From the NCBI GenBank assembly GCA_017307755.1, contig JAFKGQ010000021.1, positions 103,202 through 167,201 on the forward strand: a DNA stretch of 64,000 nt, read 5' to 3'. The notes beneath the pieces were generated by a model. It ran no database searches. It was not told the origin of the DNA and saw only the letters and a program-made list of their open reading frames with translations. The stretch comes from Chitinophagaceae bacterium. Its GTDB lineage: Bacteria; Bacteroidota; Bacteroidia; Chitinophagales; Chitinophagaceae. The position numbers and the translations under genes are program-made. Shown here piece by piece: positions 27,395 through 36,545 of this stretch (the first letter of the stretch is position 1; each line of letters begins with the position of its first letter).

Positions 27395-30370
27395 ATGCTT
27401 ATGGCCATACTGGAAAAAAAGGTGATCCTGATCCTGGCAGGTATCGTCCTTTCCGTATTAACTTTCGCACAGACCAGGAAGATAACAGGAAAAGTCACAG
27501 GTCCCGATCAGTCCCCCTTAGAAGGAGCCACGGTGGTCGTCAAAGGTTCCGGTAATGCGACCACCACTTTAAAGGATGGTACTTTTGCCATCGAAGTGCC
27601 GGGCGGTGGTAAAACCCTGGTTGTCACCTATGCCGGCATGGAGGATCTGGAGATCCCTGTTTCCGGCAGGACGGACTTCCAAATCCATTTAAAAGGGAAG
27701 GGCTCCCAGCTGGACGATGTGGTTGTCATCGGCTATGGCACCCAAAAGCGTCGCGATCTCACCGGTGCGATCGCCACCCTCTCTTCCAAAGCCTATAAGG
27801 ATCAGCCGGTCATAAATGCTTCCTCCGCCTTGCAGGGCAGGGTGGCCGGGGTTGCCGTAACCAATAATTCCGGGGCGCCGGGTGGAGCCGTAAAGATCCG
27901 TATCCGGGGGGCCAACTCCATCAATGCCAACAACGACCCGTTGTATGTGGTGGACGGTGTGGCGTTGAGCAGCATCGGGTTGTCGGATCTCAACGTCAAC
28001 GATATAGAGTCCATGGAAGTGCTCAAGGATGCTTCCGCCACGGCTGTGTATGGATCGAGAGGGGCTAACGGGGTCGTTATCATCACTACCAAAACGGGTG
28101 TATCGGGTGTTCCGAGGGTCGACTACAACGGTTTTGTAAGTTTTAACAAACCCATGAAGAAATACCAACTGATGGATCCGGTGACCTATGCAAAGACCGC
28201 TAATCTTACGGCAGGCGCCAGTGTATTTCCCGACCCTCAGTCTTTTGCCGGCAAGGGTACGGACTGGCAAAGCCTGATCTTTGATAATTCCACCACGCAA
28301 AGCCATCAATTATCCGTAGCAGGGGGGAAAGAGGGTACGAGATATTATATATCGGGTTTTTATACTGATCAGTCGGGAATATTGGTCAACAGTCATCAAA
28401 AGAGGTTTGGTATCAGGTCAAACCTGGACCTGAAATTGACCAGCCGGATAGACTTTGGGCTCAATTTTTATGTTGCCCGGATCAATTCCCATAACAATGG
28501 GGATATGGGTTCAAAGGGTAATCCTGTCACATCGGCGCTCACCTGGGCTCCTACAGAACCTGTCTACGATGCGCCGGGTCAATACAACAGATTTGGCATA
28601 TCGCCCATTTGGTCGAATCCCTATATGACCATCAAAGAGAGGAATAGCGATAATTTTTCAAATGTGGGCGTTTTCAACGGGAAGTTAAGATATACCATCA
28701 CGGACTGGCTGACCCTGACGGTCAATGCGGGATTGGATATGAATATTTCGAAGAGCGCTTATCTGAATAATGACTGGATCAGCCAGGGCAACCCGGGGTC
28801 CGGCCAAGGCTCATCGGAGAGCTACACCTTCCAGAACAGCAATATCCTTACGTTCCACAAAACGTTCGACAGGCATGATCTTACTGCCACGGCCCTGGTG
28901 GAAGCTACTTCGAATAAATACAACACCTTCAGCGCGTCGGGCTCGGGTCTGACCTCTCTGTCCAATGGATATTACAATCTGGGGTTGAATACTTCCAAAG
29001 CCATCTCTTCCGGCTATTCCAACTGGTCCCTGCTGTCCTATATGGGGCGTATAGCGTATAGTTATAATAATAAATATCTTTTGACCGCCACTATCAGAAG
29101 GGATGGGTCTTCCAAATTCCAGGGGAATAACAAATGGAGCAGTTTTCCTTCCTTCAGTGCGGGATGGAAATTGTCCAATGAGCAATTCATCCAGGAGATG
29201 GGCGTTTTTTCGAACCTTAAGCTAAGGGCCGGATGGGGTGTCACGGGTAACCAGGCTATTGGGCCATACAGCACGCTGGGCTTGTTGAACGGCGTTATCT
29301 ACTCTTATGGCACGGGCACTGTGTCCCAGGGTTACACATTGGGCAATCCTGCTACGCCTGATGTCAAATGGGAGACTTCCAGGCAGACGGATGTGGGTGT
29401 GGATGCCGGGTTCCTGAACGGTAGGCTCAATATCTCTGCCGACTATTACAACAAGAACACCAGCGACCTGCTGCTGTTCACCAGGATCTCCAATTATGAC
29501 GGCGGCGGATCTTATCTGAAGAACATTGGAAAGGTGAATAATAAGGGTTGGGAATTTATGATCGAAGGGACGCCGTATAAGGACGGGAATTTTACCTGGT
29601 CCACGGGTTTTAATGCTGCCTTCAACCAAAATAAGGTGATAGACCTCGGCAAGGATTCCATGTTGCAACGGACGGCCATTGGCGGAGGACTTATTTCAGC
29701 CCCGATACAGGTGGTAAAGGTCGGCCAGCCGATGGGGGCATTTTACCTTATTCCCTGGGAGGGGGTTTACCAGGCTGATAAAGGGATCTATAAAGCCGGC
29801 GACGCCAAATACAGGGATGTCAGCGGCAATGGTTCTGTCGGGTTTGAAGACAGAGTGATCTCCGGTTCGGCAACGCCAAAGTTTACCTGGGGTTTTAACA
29901 ATAACTTCAGCTATAAGAATTTCGAGCTGAACATTTTTATTCAGGGATCTCATGGCAATAAGATATTCAATGCCACTTATGCAGCGACCGCTGTACCCAC
30001 CAGTGACGTGAAATTTATCAACCTGGCCGATGCCGCCAACTATTGGACGTCCTCCAACACCGGATCTACCTGGGCCAACCCCGGCAGTAAGAATAAGAGC
30101 TGGGTGGAATCGACGCAGTTCTTACAGGACGGCAGTTATGTGCGGCTAAAGAATGTGAGTCTGTCTTATACGCTTGGCAGGAGTCTGTTGAAGCTGGTGT
30201 CTGCGAAGATCTATGTGAGTGCGCAAAATATTGCCACTATCACCAAATACAAAGGGTTTGACCCGGAAGCCACTACTACGTCGGCCGGCAGCGATGTGGA
30301 CGGCGCGATCGACCTGGGCGCGTATCCTTCTCCCAAAACGATCACGGTGGGACTGCAATTGAAATTTTAA
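27395..30370 (+). CDS. SusC-like TonB-dependent outer-membrane transporter
   Basis: I start at the ATG at 27395 (or 27401 two codons later); the frame upstream overlaps the HTCS gene and adds 37 residues without a signal. The 991-residue protein has a signal peptide ending SVLTFAQ, a carboxypeptidase-like domain, DVVVIGYGTQKRRDLTGAIATL, a plug with IESMEVLKDASATAVYGSRGANGVVIITT and a barrel ending LQLKF. It lacks an STN domain. The SusD partner follows after 22 bases and the HTCS gene precedes it. Confidence 0.95.
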   Translation: MLMAILEKKVILILAGIVLSVLTFAQTRKITGKVTGPDQSPLEGATVVVKGSGNATTTLKDGTFAIEVPGGGKTLVVTYAGMEDLEIPVSGRTDFQIHLKGKGSQLDDVVVIGYGTQKRRDLTGAIATLSSKAYKDQPVINASSALQGRVAGVAVTNNSGAPGGAVKIRIRGANSINANNDPLYVVDGVALSSIGLSDLNVNDIESMEVLKDASATAVYGSRGANGVVIITTKTGVSGVPRVDYNGFVSFNKPMKKYQLMDPVTYAKTANLTAGASVFPDPQSFAGKGTDWQSLIFDNSTTQSHQLSVAGGKEGTRYYISGFYTDQSGILVNSHQKRFGIRSNLDLKLTSRIDFGLNFYVARINSHNNGDMGSKGNPVTSALTWAPTEPVYDAPGQYNRFGISPIWSNPYMTIKERNSDNFSNVGVFNGKLRYTITDWLTLTVNAGLDMNISKSAYLNNDWISQGNPGSGQGSSESYTFQNSNILTFHKTFDRHDLTATALVEATSNKYNTFSASGSGLTSLSNGYYNLGLNTSKAISSGYSNWSLLSYMGRIAYSYNNKYLLTATIRRDGSSKFQGNNKWSSFPSFSAGWKLSNEQFIQEMGVFSNLKLRAGWGVTGNQAIGPYSTLGLLNGVIYSYGTGTVSQGYTLGNPATPDVKWETSRQTDVGVDAGFLNGRLNISADYYNKNTSDLLLFTRISNYDGGGSYLKNIGKVNNKGWEFMIEGTPYKDGNFTWSTGFNAAFNQNKVIDLGKDSMLQRTAIGGGLISAPIQVVKVGQPMGAFYLIPWEGVYQADKGIYKAGDAKYRDVSGNGSVGFEDRVISGSATPKFTWGFNNNFSYKNFELNIFIQGSHGNKIFNATYAATAVPTSDVKFINLADAANYWTSSNTGSTWANPGSKNKSWVESTQFLQDGSYVRLKNVSLSYTLGRSLLKLVSAKIYVSAQNIATITKYKGFDPEATTTSAGSDVDGAIDLGAYPSPKTITVGLQLKF

Positions 30371-30392
30371 CCGAATTCACAAAGTCATTTAT

Positions 30393-31886
30393 ATGAAAAG
30401 AATACTTCAATATAGCATCTGCATACTGACCCTGGGTATAATGGGCACGGCCTGTAAGAAGTACCTCGAGGAAACACCAAAAGGGAGCATTACCCCTGTA
30501 AGTTTTTATAAGACGGCGAGTGATCTGCAAATGGCGGAGGCCGCCCTGGCCATACAGCTCAATGGCGCCTTTAACCAGGTGGGATCTGCCTATTATGGCG
30601 GTGATGATATAGTCTCAAAAAGGTCGGGGAATAAAATAGACATGTCCGATTTTGATGTTTTTAATGCCAACTCTTCCAACAGCAGAATGACTAACTGGTG
30701 GAATTATTTTTACGCCACCGTCAAATCTGCGAATTCGTTGCTGGTACATTACAACGATGCAACACAGGCTACCCAGGACCAACGGAACAATGCCGGCGGC
30801 TATGCTTATTTTATGCGGGCCACCAGCTATTTCTATCTGACCAGGACCTGGGGCGAAGTACCCATGCCTACGGAAACCACGATAGTGGATAACCGGCCCA
30901 ATGCGAAGGTGCAGGATATCTATACTTTAATCGTAGCGGACCTGCAAAAGGCGGAAACCATGCTGCCGGATCATTGGAGTGCGCCGGCAAAGCAGAGTGG
31001 GGTTGATATCTTTCCGACGAAGGGTTCTGCGAAGGCGCTGTTGGCCAATGTATATCTGACGATGGCCGGCTGGCCCCTGAAACAGACGGACAAATATGCC
31101 CTGGCGGCTGCCAAAGCAAAAGAAGTGATAGACGGCAAAGCCACCTGGGGGTACAGTCTGCTGACGAATTTCGCGGATATATGGAAGATAGGGAACAGGT
31201 TCAATACAGAGGCTGTATTTGCCTGCTATTATAACAATCAAATACCGACCTATAGCTGGGAGAATGGGAATATGATGTCGCCGAACCCTTATGCGCCGGA
31301 TTATGAGGAGGGCGGCTGGGAGGATGGTATGGGTGATATCTCATTCTATAACAGCTTTCCCACGGGACCAAGAAAGGATGCTACTTATCAAAAAGATTAC
31401 TTTGTCAAGAATGACCCTAATAATGTAGTGGACTGGCAGCATACCCTGCAGAAACATCCCTATTTCCTCAAATACCGCGATGACTTTAGTTATGACTGGA
31501 GTACGCATAAGGCGGGTAACTGGTGGGGCAGCGCCACCTCGTTCCTTATCCGTTATTCCGAGGTATTGCTGACCTATGCGGAGGCGCAGGCCATGTCATC
31601 TGGTCCTGATGCCAGTGCGTATGATGCCGTCAGGCAGGTGCGATCCAGGGCCGGGTTACCTCCGCTCTCGGCGGGTTTGTCACAGGCTGATTTCAGGGAT
31701 TCCGTGGTGGCCGAAAGGGGATGGGAGTTTGCGGGTGAATTTGGTGTCCGGTGGTTCGACCTGGTACGGACTGAGACGGTGCAAAAAGCCAATGCAAACC
31801 GTGATGCGTCCGAGGCATCGCTGATCAATCAGCCCAGTGATGCGAACCATACATACTATTGGGCGCCTGTGCCTGTTATTAAGTAA
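30393..31886 (+). CDS. SusD/RagB-like glycan-binding lipoprotein
   Basis: The 497-residue lipoprotein has lipobox MGTAC (Cys21) followed by KKYLEE. It shows the SusD features GGYAYFMRATSYFYLTRTWGEVPMPTET, AKALLANVYLTMAGWPL and near the C-terminus AERGWEFAGEFGVRWFDLVRTE, ending YYWAPVPVIK. It would form the cell-surface lid of the SusC encoded just upstream. It is the last gene before the terminator at 31896. Confidence 0.95.
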   Translation: MKRILQYSICILTLGIMGTACKKYLEETPKGSITPVSFYKTASDLQMAEAALAIQLNGAFNQVGSAYYGGDDIVSKRSGNKIDMSDFDVFNANSSNSRMTNWWNYFYATVKSANSLLVHYNDATQATQDQRNNAGGYAYFMRATSYFYLTRTWGEVPMPTETTIVDNRPNAKVQDIYTLIVADLQKAETMLPDHWSAPAKQSGVDIFPTKGSAKALLANVYLTMAGWPLKQTDKYALAAAKAKEVIDGKATWGYSLLTNFADIWKIGNRFNTEAVFACYYNNQIPTYSWENGNMMSPNPYAPDYEEGGWEDGMGDISFYNSFPTGPRKDATYQKDYFVKNDPNNVVDWQHTLQKHPYFLKYRDDFSYDWSTHKAGNWWGSATSFLIRYSEVLLTYAEAQAMSSGPDASAYDAVRQVRSRAGLPPLSAGLSQADFRDSVVAERGWEFAGEFGVRWFDLVRTETVQKANANRDASEASLINQPSDANHTYYWAPVPVIK

Positions 31887-31895
31887 GAAGATCTC

Positions 31896-31941
31896 ATGGC
31901 CAGGACTTACAAAACGTTTTGTTTGTTCCTGGCCATTTTTT
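31896..31941 (+). terminator. intrinsic terminator after SusD
   Basis: ATGGCCAGGAC pairs with GTTCCTGGCCAT, the arms being continued inward by ACAAAACG/CGTTTTGT, so that nearly the whole 42-base stretch is an inverted repeat; it is followed by TTTTTT. It begins nine bases after the SusD stop and closes the HTCS-controlled locus. Confidence 0.85.
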
Positions 31942-31960
31942 GTTGACACATGGTTGCAAA

Positions 31961-31990
31961 AAGAAAAAGCCTTACCTGAAAAGGTAAGGC
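31961..31990 (-). terminator. minus-strand intrinsic terminator with no upstream protein gene
   Basis: On the minus strand GCCTTACC, a six-base loop and GGTAAGGC form a perfect eight-pair stem followed by TTTTTCTTTTT. On the plus strand the stem has no T tail, so the signal is directional. No minus-strand protein gene reads toward it; the only supported source is the predicted promoter at 32116-32145. Confidence 0.7.
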
Positions 31991-32109
31991 CGGGGTACTG
32001 AATGTTTAAGAGACCGCCCTCTTGACAGCAAAAATGGAGAAAACGGCTGGTCCGCGAAAATCGCTTCAGATGATCGTAACTAAAACCCCTAAAGTATATT
32101 GAGCCACAC
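31963..32109 (-). ncRNA. predicted small RNA from ECF-type promoter to terminator
   Basis: A minus-strand TAGGGG-N16-GTTTTA element (32145 down to 32116) predicts a start near 32109, and the terminator stem at 31990-31969 predicts an end near 31963, giving about 145 nt. The longest obvious frame near the start is six codons (GTG at about 32107), so a protein product is unlikely. It lies in the 350-base gap before an ECF sigma gene that carries the same promoter element. Both ends are inferred from motifs; no covariation or expression data support it yet. Confidence 0.45.
32082..32091 (-). repeat. extra copy of TAGGGGTTTT without a -10 partner
   Basis: On the plus strand this is AAAACCCCTA, repeated 54 bases downstream at 32136-32145. 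Unlike that copy it has no GTTTTA at the 16-base spacing (the position reads CTGAAGCG). It falls inside the predicted small RNA and may be a decoy, a protein site or a relic. Confidence 0.4.
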
Positions 32110-32115
32110 GGTTAT

Positions 32116-32145
32116 CTTAAAACAGCCGCTAGTACAAAACCCCTA
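32116..32145 (-). promoter_or_regulatory. candidate ECF promoter reading leftward
   Basis: The minus strand reads TAGGGG, a 16-base spacer, then GTTTTAAG. Hexamer and spacing equal those of the elements before the sigma gene and the barrel gene, with six of eight bases of the second box conserved. It points to the predicted small RNA and is divergent from the sigma gene. Confidence 0.45.
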
Positions 32146-32195
32146 CGCGACAAATAAATTCTTTTAAAAATCATCAATAAATAACTTTTCTTCCA

Positions 32196-32225
32196 TAGGG
32201 GGATTTCGAAAAATCCTGTTTTATA
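32196..32225 (+). promoter_or_regulatory. candidate autoregulated ECF promoter of the sigma gene
   Basis: TAGGGG, 16 bases, then GTTTTATA, ending 11 bases before the sigma ATG at 32237. The same two boxes with the same spacing recur at 36546-36575. ECF promoters are bipartite with a 16-17 base spacer, and ECF genes are commonly autoregulated. No normal TAnnTTTG element is visible here. Confidence 0.55.
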
Positions 32226-32236
32226 CATATTAATTT

Positions 32237-32803
32237 ATGTCAACAGACAGGGATATCGGAGGCTTCCAGGAAGGTAATGATCTGTACAGGCGATTCAGGC
32301 TTGTATTTGAGGAGTTGTATGCTCCCCTCTGTCAGTATGCATTCACCTTTGTGAAGAACAGGGACGCCTGCGAAGACATAGTACAGGAGATCTTTACCCG
32401 GATCTGGGAAAAGAACAGGCGTTTGCTGGCCACTTCGGGCAATGACACCCGGTACTATCTTTTTACCGCTGTGCGCAACAATTGTCTGACATATCTCAGC
32501 CGGGAGCAACGGATGCCTGTTTACAGTCTGACCGACCGGCATCTGGAAGAAAATTCCCAGGGTGATTGGGTAGACGGCATGACAGAAAAGGACCCGCAAG
32601 CAGATTATAACACCCGGCTGGCCGGATATATAGAACAGCTGCCGCCTAAATGCAAGGAGGTCTTTTTACTAAGCCGGATGGGGCAGCTTAGCAGCCGGGA
32701 GGTTGCCAGCACTTTGGAAATATCGGTAAAGACCGTTGAAAACCAGCTTTGGAAGGCAATGAAGATCCTGAGATCACTAGCCAAAAGCATGTATATGTGG
32801 TGA
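32237..32803 (+). CDS. ECF RNA polymerase sigma factor (RpoE/FecI-like)
   Basis: The 188-residue protein has sigma region 2 (YAFTFVKNRDACEDIVQEIFTRIWEKN, about 36-62) and region 4 (LPPKCKEVFLLSRMGQLSSREVASTLEISVKTVENQLWKAM, about 135-176), the standard pair of ECF factors. It precedes a FecR anti-sigma and an STN-bearing TonB receptor, the usual surface-signalling cassette. The upstream TAGGGG-N16-GTTTTATA element suggests autoregulation. Confidence 0.94.
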   Translation: MSTDRDIGGFQEGNDLYRRFRLVFEELYAPLCQYAFTFVKNRDACEDIVQEIFTRIWEKNRRLLATSGNDTRYYLFTAVRNNCLTYLSREQRMPVYSLTDRHLEENSQGDWVDGMTEKDPQADYNTRLAGYIEQLPPKCKEVFLLSRMGQLSSREVASTLEISVKTVENQLWKAMKILRSLAKSMYMW

Positions 32804-32849
32804 GTAGGCCCGTGGATAAAATATATTTTAAGTTTTTTTTTAATATACA

Positions 32850-33863
32850 GTGATAGAAATACCGGAACATATCAAAGTGTTGATAGAGAAACATCTCTCA
32901 GGTGGCGAAAGCCCTGAGGACAAAGCCATTTTACAGGAATGGCGCAATCTTCATCCGGATCATGAAGAGGAGTTTGTCCAATTGATGCATCTATGGCATG
33001 CCTCCGGCGCTGTCCTTGCCCGGCCGGAATTTGATACGTCCAGGGCCTGGCATGCGATGGAGCGCCGGCTGAGTCAGCGAGAGAAGAGAACGGGATTGTT
33101 TATCCGTATGCCACTACCCGTCAGAGTTGCCATAGCTGTGATCGCCATCGGAGTGGTTGTTATCGGAGCGGTCGTCCTGGCAGGCGGAAGGATATTCCCG
33201 GGCCGGGCTTCCGTGACGGCCGGCTGGCAGTCGGTGGTCGCCGGACGTGAGAACAGAAAGATAGCCCTACCTGACGGATCAACTGTATCTTTGCGTAAGG
33301 GGGCCACTTTGCAATACCCGGCTGTTTTTGATGGTGCTGAACGGAGGGTGATGCTGACAGGTGATGCCTTTTTTGACATTTATCCGGCAAAGGACCGGCC
33401 CTTTCGGATCGGGACGGCCAGGTCTGTAATAGAAGTGTTGGGAACATCCTTTCTTGTCAGATCGTCTCCGTCATCGGACAGAGTGATCGTAAGGACAGGC
33501 AGGGTTCTTGTTACGGACAAGGAGGAGTCGGGACGGAGTTGTATCCTTTCTGAAAAGCAGCAGGTGGTACTTTCCGAAAAAGGGCTTGAACAAAGGCCGG
33601 CGACGGCAGGCAACTATTTATCCTGGCAGACGGGTGATCTGACATTTGAAGGGACCCCGCTTAACCAGGTGGTGGAAGACCTCTCGGATTATTATGGAGT
33701 GGAGGTCCGGCTGGCGGATGCGTTGATACCGAAGGCCGGTGTTTACAAGATTACGGCTCGATTCAGCCGTCAGCCGCTGGAACAGCCGTTGGAGGAGATC
33801 AGTGCGCTTACTGGGTTGCGTTACCAGAGGAATGGCGACACGATCATTATATATCAACCTTAA
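32850..33863 (+). CDS. FecR-family anti-sigma factor
   Basis: This 337-residue inner-membrane protein starts at a GTG. A cytoplasmic part of about 85 residues (AILQEWRNLHPDHEEEF) precedes one membrane helix (VRVAIAVIAIGVVVIGAVVL, about 89-108), then the periplasmic FecR domain (IALPDGSTVSLRKGATLQYPAVF, MLTGDAFFDI, VLGTSFLV) and a DUF4974-type C-terminus (LTFEGTPLNQVVEDLSDYYGVEV). It would hold the preceding sigma factor until signalled by the STN domain of the next gene product. Confidence 0.93.
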   Translation: MIEIPEHIKVLIEKHLSGGESPEDKAILQEWRNLHPDHEEEFVQLMHLWHASGAVLARPEFDTSRAWHAMERRLSQREKRTGLFIRMPLPVRVAIAVIAIGVVVIGAVVLAGGRIFPGRASVTAGWQSVVAGRENRKIALPDGSTVSLRKGATLQYPAVFDGAERRVMLTGDAFFDIYPAKDRPFRIGTARSVIEVLGTSFLVRSSPSSDRVIVRTGRVLVTDKEESGRSCILSEKQQVVLSEKGLEQRPATAGNYLSWQTGDLTFEGTPLNQVVEDLSDYYGVEVRLADALIPKAGVYKITARFSRQPLEQPLEEISALTGLRYQRNGDTIIIYQP

Positions 33864-33917
33864 TATATAGCCGAAAGGAACGAACATATAACATCCGCTA
33901 TTCGCTTATGCACCGGT

Positions 33918-36512
33918 TTGCATAAGGTGGGTGTTCCTTTGTCTGTACTTGTCCTTTTATTTTTCACCGGTCTGCCGTGCGTTCATGCCCAAAGCCGTCT
34001 GCTCAAGCAAAAGTTCAGGAGCCCTGTGGTACGGGGAACCGTCACCTCTCTGCTGGAGGATGTCGCCCGTCGCAGCGGCGTTATCATCGAGTATTCTTCC
34101 TATTGTCTTTCCGACAAGACCCTGTCCCTTGCCGAAGGTGAAACGACGTTGGGAGAGGCCTTGCAACATATATTGACAGGCCAGCGGGTGACGGTAGTGG
34201 AGAAGAACAACAAGCTGCTGGTGATGGCTTCTACTGTTGTATTACCCGAAGAGGCATTGATCGGGCATCATGCCTTGTATGGATTTGTCCAGGAGGAGGA
34301 GCGGCTGGAGCCGCTGCCTTTTGCTGTGATCCGCGAGCTGCCTTCCGGGCCTGCCTGCCAGTCAAACATATATGGATATTATAATCTTAGCCTGCCTGAA
34401 GGCAGGCACGTTTTAGAGGTGTCTTATGCAGGGTATCTTTCGAAGACCGTGGAAGTAGTGGTCGAAGAGCCGGTGAGGATGAATCTTTTGTTGAAGCCGG
34501 TGACGATGCCGGAGGTGAGGGTAGAGGCGGCAAATATGCTCCGCAAGGACGGGGGTAACAGGATCAATAAGGATCAGTCTGAGGTGTATAACAACATACT
34601 GGGCGAAAGCGACCCTGTCCGATCGCTCTACCTCCTGCCGGGGAACATCGAATCCCAGGAGACGACAGGCGCGCTGCTGGTCAGGGGAGGGGATCCGGAC
34701 CAGAGCGTCTTCCTGCTGGATGGCAACAGGGTATTCAATCCCAGCCACCTGCTGGGTGAGATCTCCATTGCAAACAGCACTTCTGTAAAATCGATCCGGC
34801 AATTCAAAGGCGATTTTCCCGCCAGCATCGGGGGAGACGGTATCTCCTCCATTACAGAAGTGAATACAAAGGATGGCAATATGGACAGATGGAACGGGCA
34901 GGCCCATGCCGGATTCCTTTCCGGCGCATTTACTATTGAAGGCCCCTTGCAGAAAGGGCGTACGGCCATGATGGTTTCATTCCGGAACAACTGGAGCAAG
35001 CCGGTACTCAAGACGCTGGATGACAATTATAATATCCATTTTTATGACATCCATTTTAAGCTAACCCATCTTTTCAACCCGAATAATAAGCTGATGGTCA
35101 GCGGATACCTGGGAAAGGACAGGCTGAACCTTATGCAATCGGACTATCAAAACCTGCAGATCTGGGGCAACAGCCTGGGTACCATCAACTGGAACCATGT
35201 ATTCGGCACCAAGGCGTTTGTCAATACAACGTTTAACATCAGCAATTACAGGAACCTGGCGGGTATGAAGTTTACCATTTACGACGATTCCACCGGGGAT
35301 GTCACGGGCACCAAGGCCTTTAACAACTATGCTTCCATCAGGCAGTGCGAAGCCAAAACACAGGTGGAGCTCATTCCTTCGACGGCAGTGCAATTCAGAC
35401 TGGGCGGAAGGTTTACCCATACGGTCATTCACCCTTTTAATTCCAGCATTACCCCGGACCTACAGGAGAAATTCGGCTATTACAAACCGATGAAGCCGCT
35501 GCCATTTACGGAAGCAGCCTTATACGGAGAGAGCGAGATCAGGCTGACGCCCGACTGGCTGATCAGGCCCGGTATACATTTTACTTCCTACTGGTTCAGA
35601 AATTATAATTACAACTCTTTTCAGCCGAGGTTCTTCACCGCGTACAGGACCAGGAAGGATCAGCAGCTCTTTTTTTCCTATTCACAGATGACACAGTATC
35701 TGCACCAGGTATCGAGCCCTTTCCTGGGCGTCAACAGCGAATTTTGGGTCCCAAGCACCGGATTACTGCGACCGGTGGAAAGCAGTCAGTTCGACCTGGG
35801 GTATAGCATCCATCTTAAAAAGGGGCTCCATTTCTCTGCGGAAGCCTATTATAAGAAAATGAACAACGTGACGAATTTCACGGATAATGGGAATATCTTT
35901 TACGATGAAGACACATGGGAGCAGGATATTCTTTCGGGAAAGGGTTGGAGCTATGGTGCGGAGTTGCTGGGTACAAAGAGCTATAAAAAATGGTTCATGC
36001 AGCTTTCCTATACGTTTTCCTGGAACTGGCGGCAATTTGCCGAGCTGAACAACGGGGAAAAATATCCCTTCCGTTATGACAGGCGTCATATCCTCAATCT
36101 GACCGCCACCTATCATCCTTCCGCGCATTGGGACCTGAACCTCCTTCTGCATTTCAATACAGGGGATTGTCTGCTGCTGCCACCGGGCGTTTCCCCTCAG
36201 ATTAACAGCGGCCCGGCCGCCATATCGGATAGCAGACCCATGGAATATGGCCCGTCGGTATACGATACTTCCTCCTACCGGACCATACGGGACCCCAGCA
36301 CTTATCGTGTTAACTTCAATACGAACTTTTACTTCAACACCGGCAAACGGATAAAACACAAAATATCCGCTGCTGTATATGACGTGTTCCAATCCAGCCA
36401 TTGGTCCATGCCGGATATATGGGCCACCGGAGAGAGTTTTTACAGCGTCACGCCGGCGGCCAACTACCTTTTTAACTTCACTTTCTATTTGTCCTATACA
36501 CTTAGCTTCTGA
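33918..36512 (+). CDS. STN-domain TonB-dependent receptor
   Basis: The 864-residue frame has a signal peptide ending CVHAQ, an STN domain (about 38-105, VTSLLEDVARRSGVIIEYS), a carboxypeptidase-like beta-sandwich (about 118-195), a plug (LLVRGGDPDQSVFLLDGNRVFNPSH) and a barrel ending LSYTLSF. STN domains contact FecR, so this is the probable signal input for the sigma factor at 32237. There is no SusD partner and the SusC box VVGYGTQ is absent, so the ligand need not be a glycan. The start is uncertain (TTG 33918 or GTG 33927). Confidence 0.88.
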   Translation: MHKVGVPLSVLVLLFFTGLPCVHAQSRLLKQKFRSPVVRGTVTSLLEDVARRSGVIIEYSSYCLSDKTLSLAEGETTLGEALQHILTGQRVTVVEKNNKLLVMASTVVLPEEALIGHHALYGFVQEEERLEPLPFAVIRELPSGPACQSNIYGYYNLSLPEGRHVLEVSYAGYLSKTVEVVVEEPVRMNLLLKPVTMPEVRVEAANMLRKDGGNRINKDQSEVYNNILGESDPVRSLYLLPGNIESQETTGALLVRGGDPDQSVFLLDGNRVFNPSHLLGEISIANSTSVKSIRQFKGDFPASIGGDGISSITEVNTKDGNMDRWNGQAHAGFLSGAFTIEGPLQKGRTAMMVSFRNNWSKPVLKTLDDNYNIHFYDIHFKLTHLFNPNNKLMVSGYLGKDRLNLMQSDYQNLQIWGNSLGTINWNHVFGTKAFVNTTFNISNYRNLAGMKFTIYDDSTGDVTGTKAFNNYASIRQCEAKTQVELIPSTAVQFRLGGRFTHTVIHPFNSSITPDLQEKFGYYKPMKPLPFTEAALYGESEIRLTPDWLIRPGIHFTSYWFRNYNYNSFQPRFFTAYRTRKDQQLFFSYSQMTQYLHQVSSPFLGVNSEFWVPSTGLLRPVESSQFDLGYSIHLKKGLHFSAEAYYKKMNNVTNFTDNGNIFYDEDTWEQDILSGKGWSYGAELLGTKSYKKWFMQLSYTFSWNWRQFAELNNGEKYPFRYDRRHILNLTATYHPSAHWDLNLLLHFNTGDCLLLPPGVSPQINSGPAAISDSRPMEYGPSVYDTSSYRTIRDPSTYRVNFNTNFYFNTGKRIKHKISAAVYDVFQSSHWSMPDIWATGESFYSVTPAANYLFNFTFYLSYTLSF

Positions 36513-36545
36513 ACAGCCCTTTTTTTGTTAAAAGCGATTTTAGCG

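Noticed and set aside
31905..31930. ACAAAACGTTTTGT as a LacI operator
   Set aside because: Although palindromic and CG-centred, it is the inner part of the long terminator stem directly after the SusD stop and not near a promoter.
35763..36401. 212-codon minus-strand frame within the STN receptor gene
   Set aside because: Overlaps a secure TonB-receptor barrel and shows no protein-like motif.
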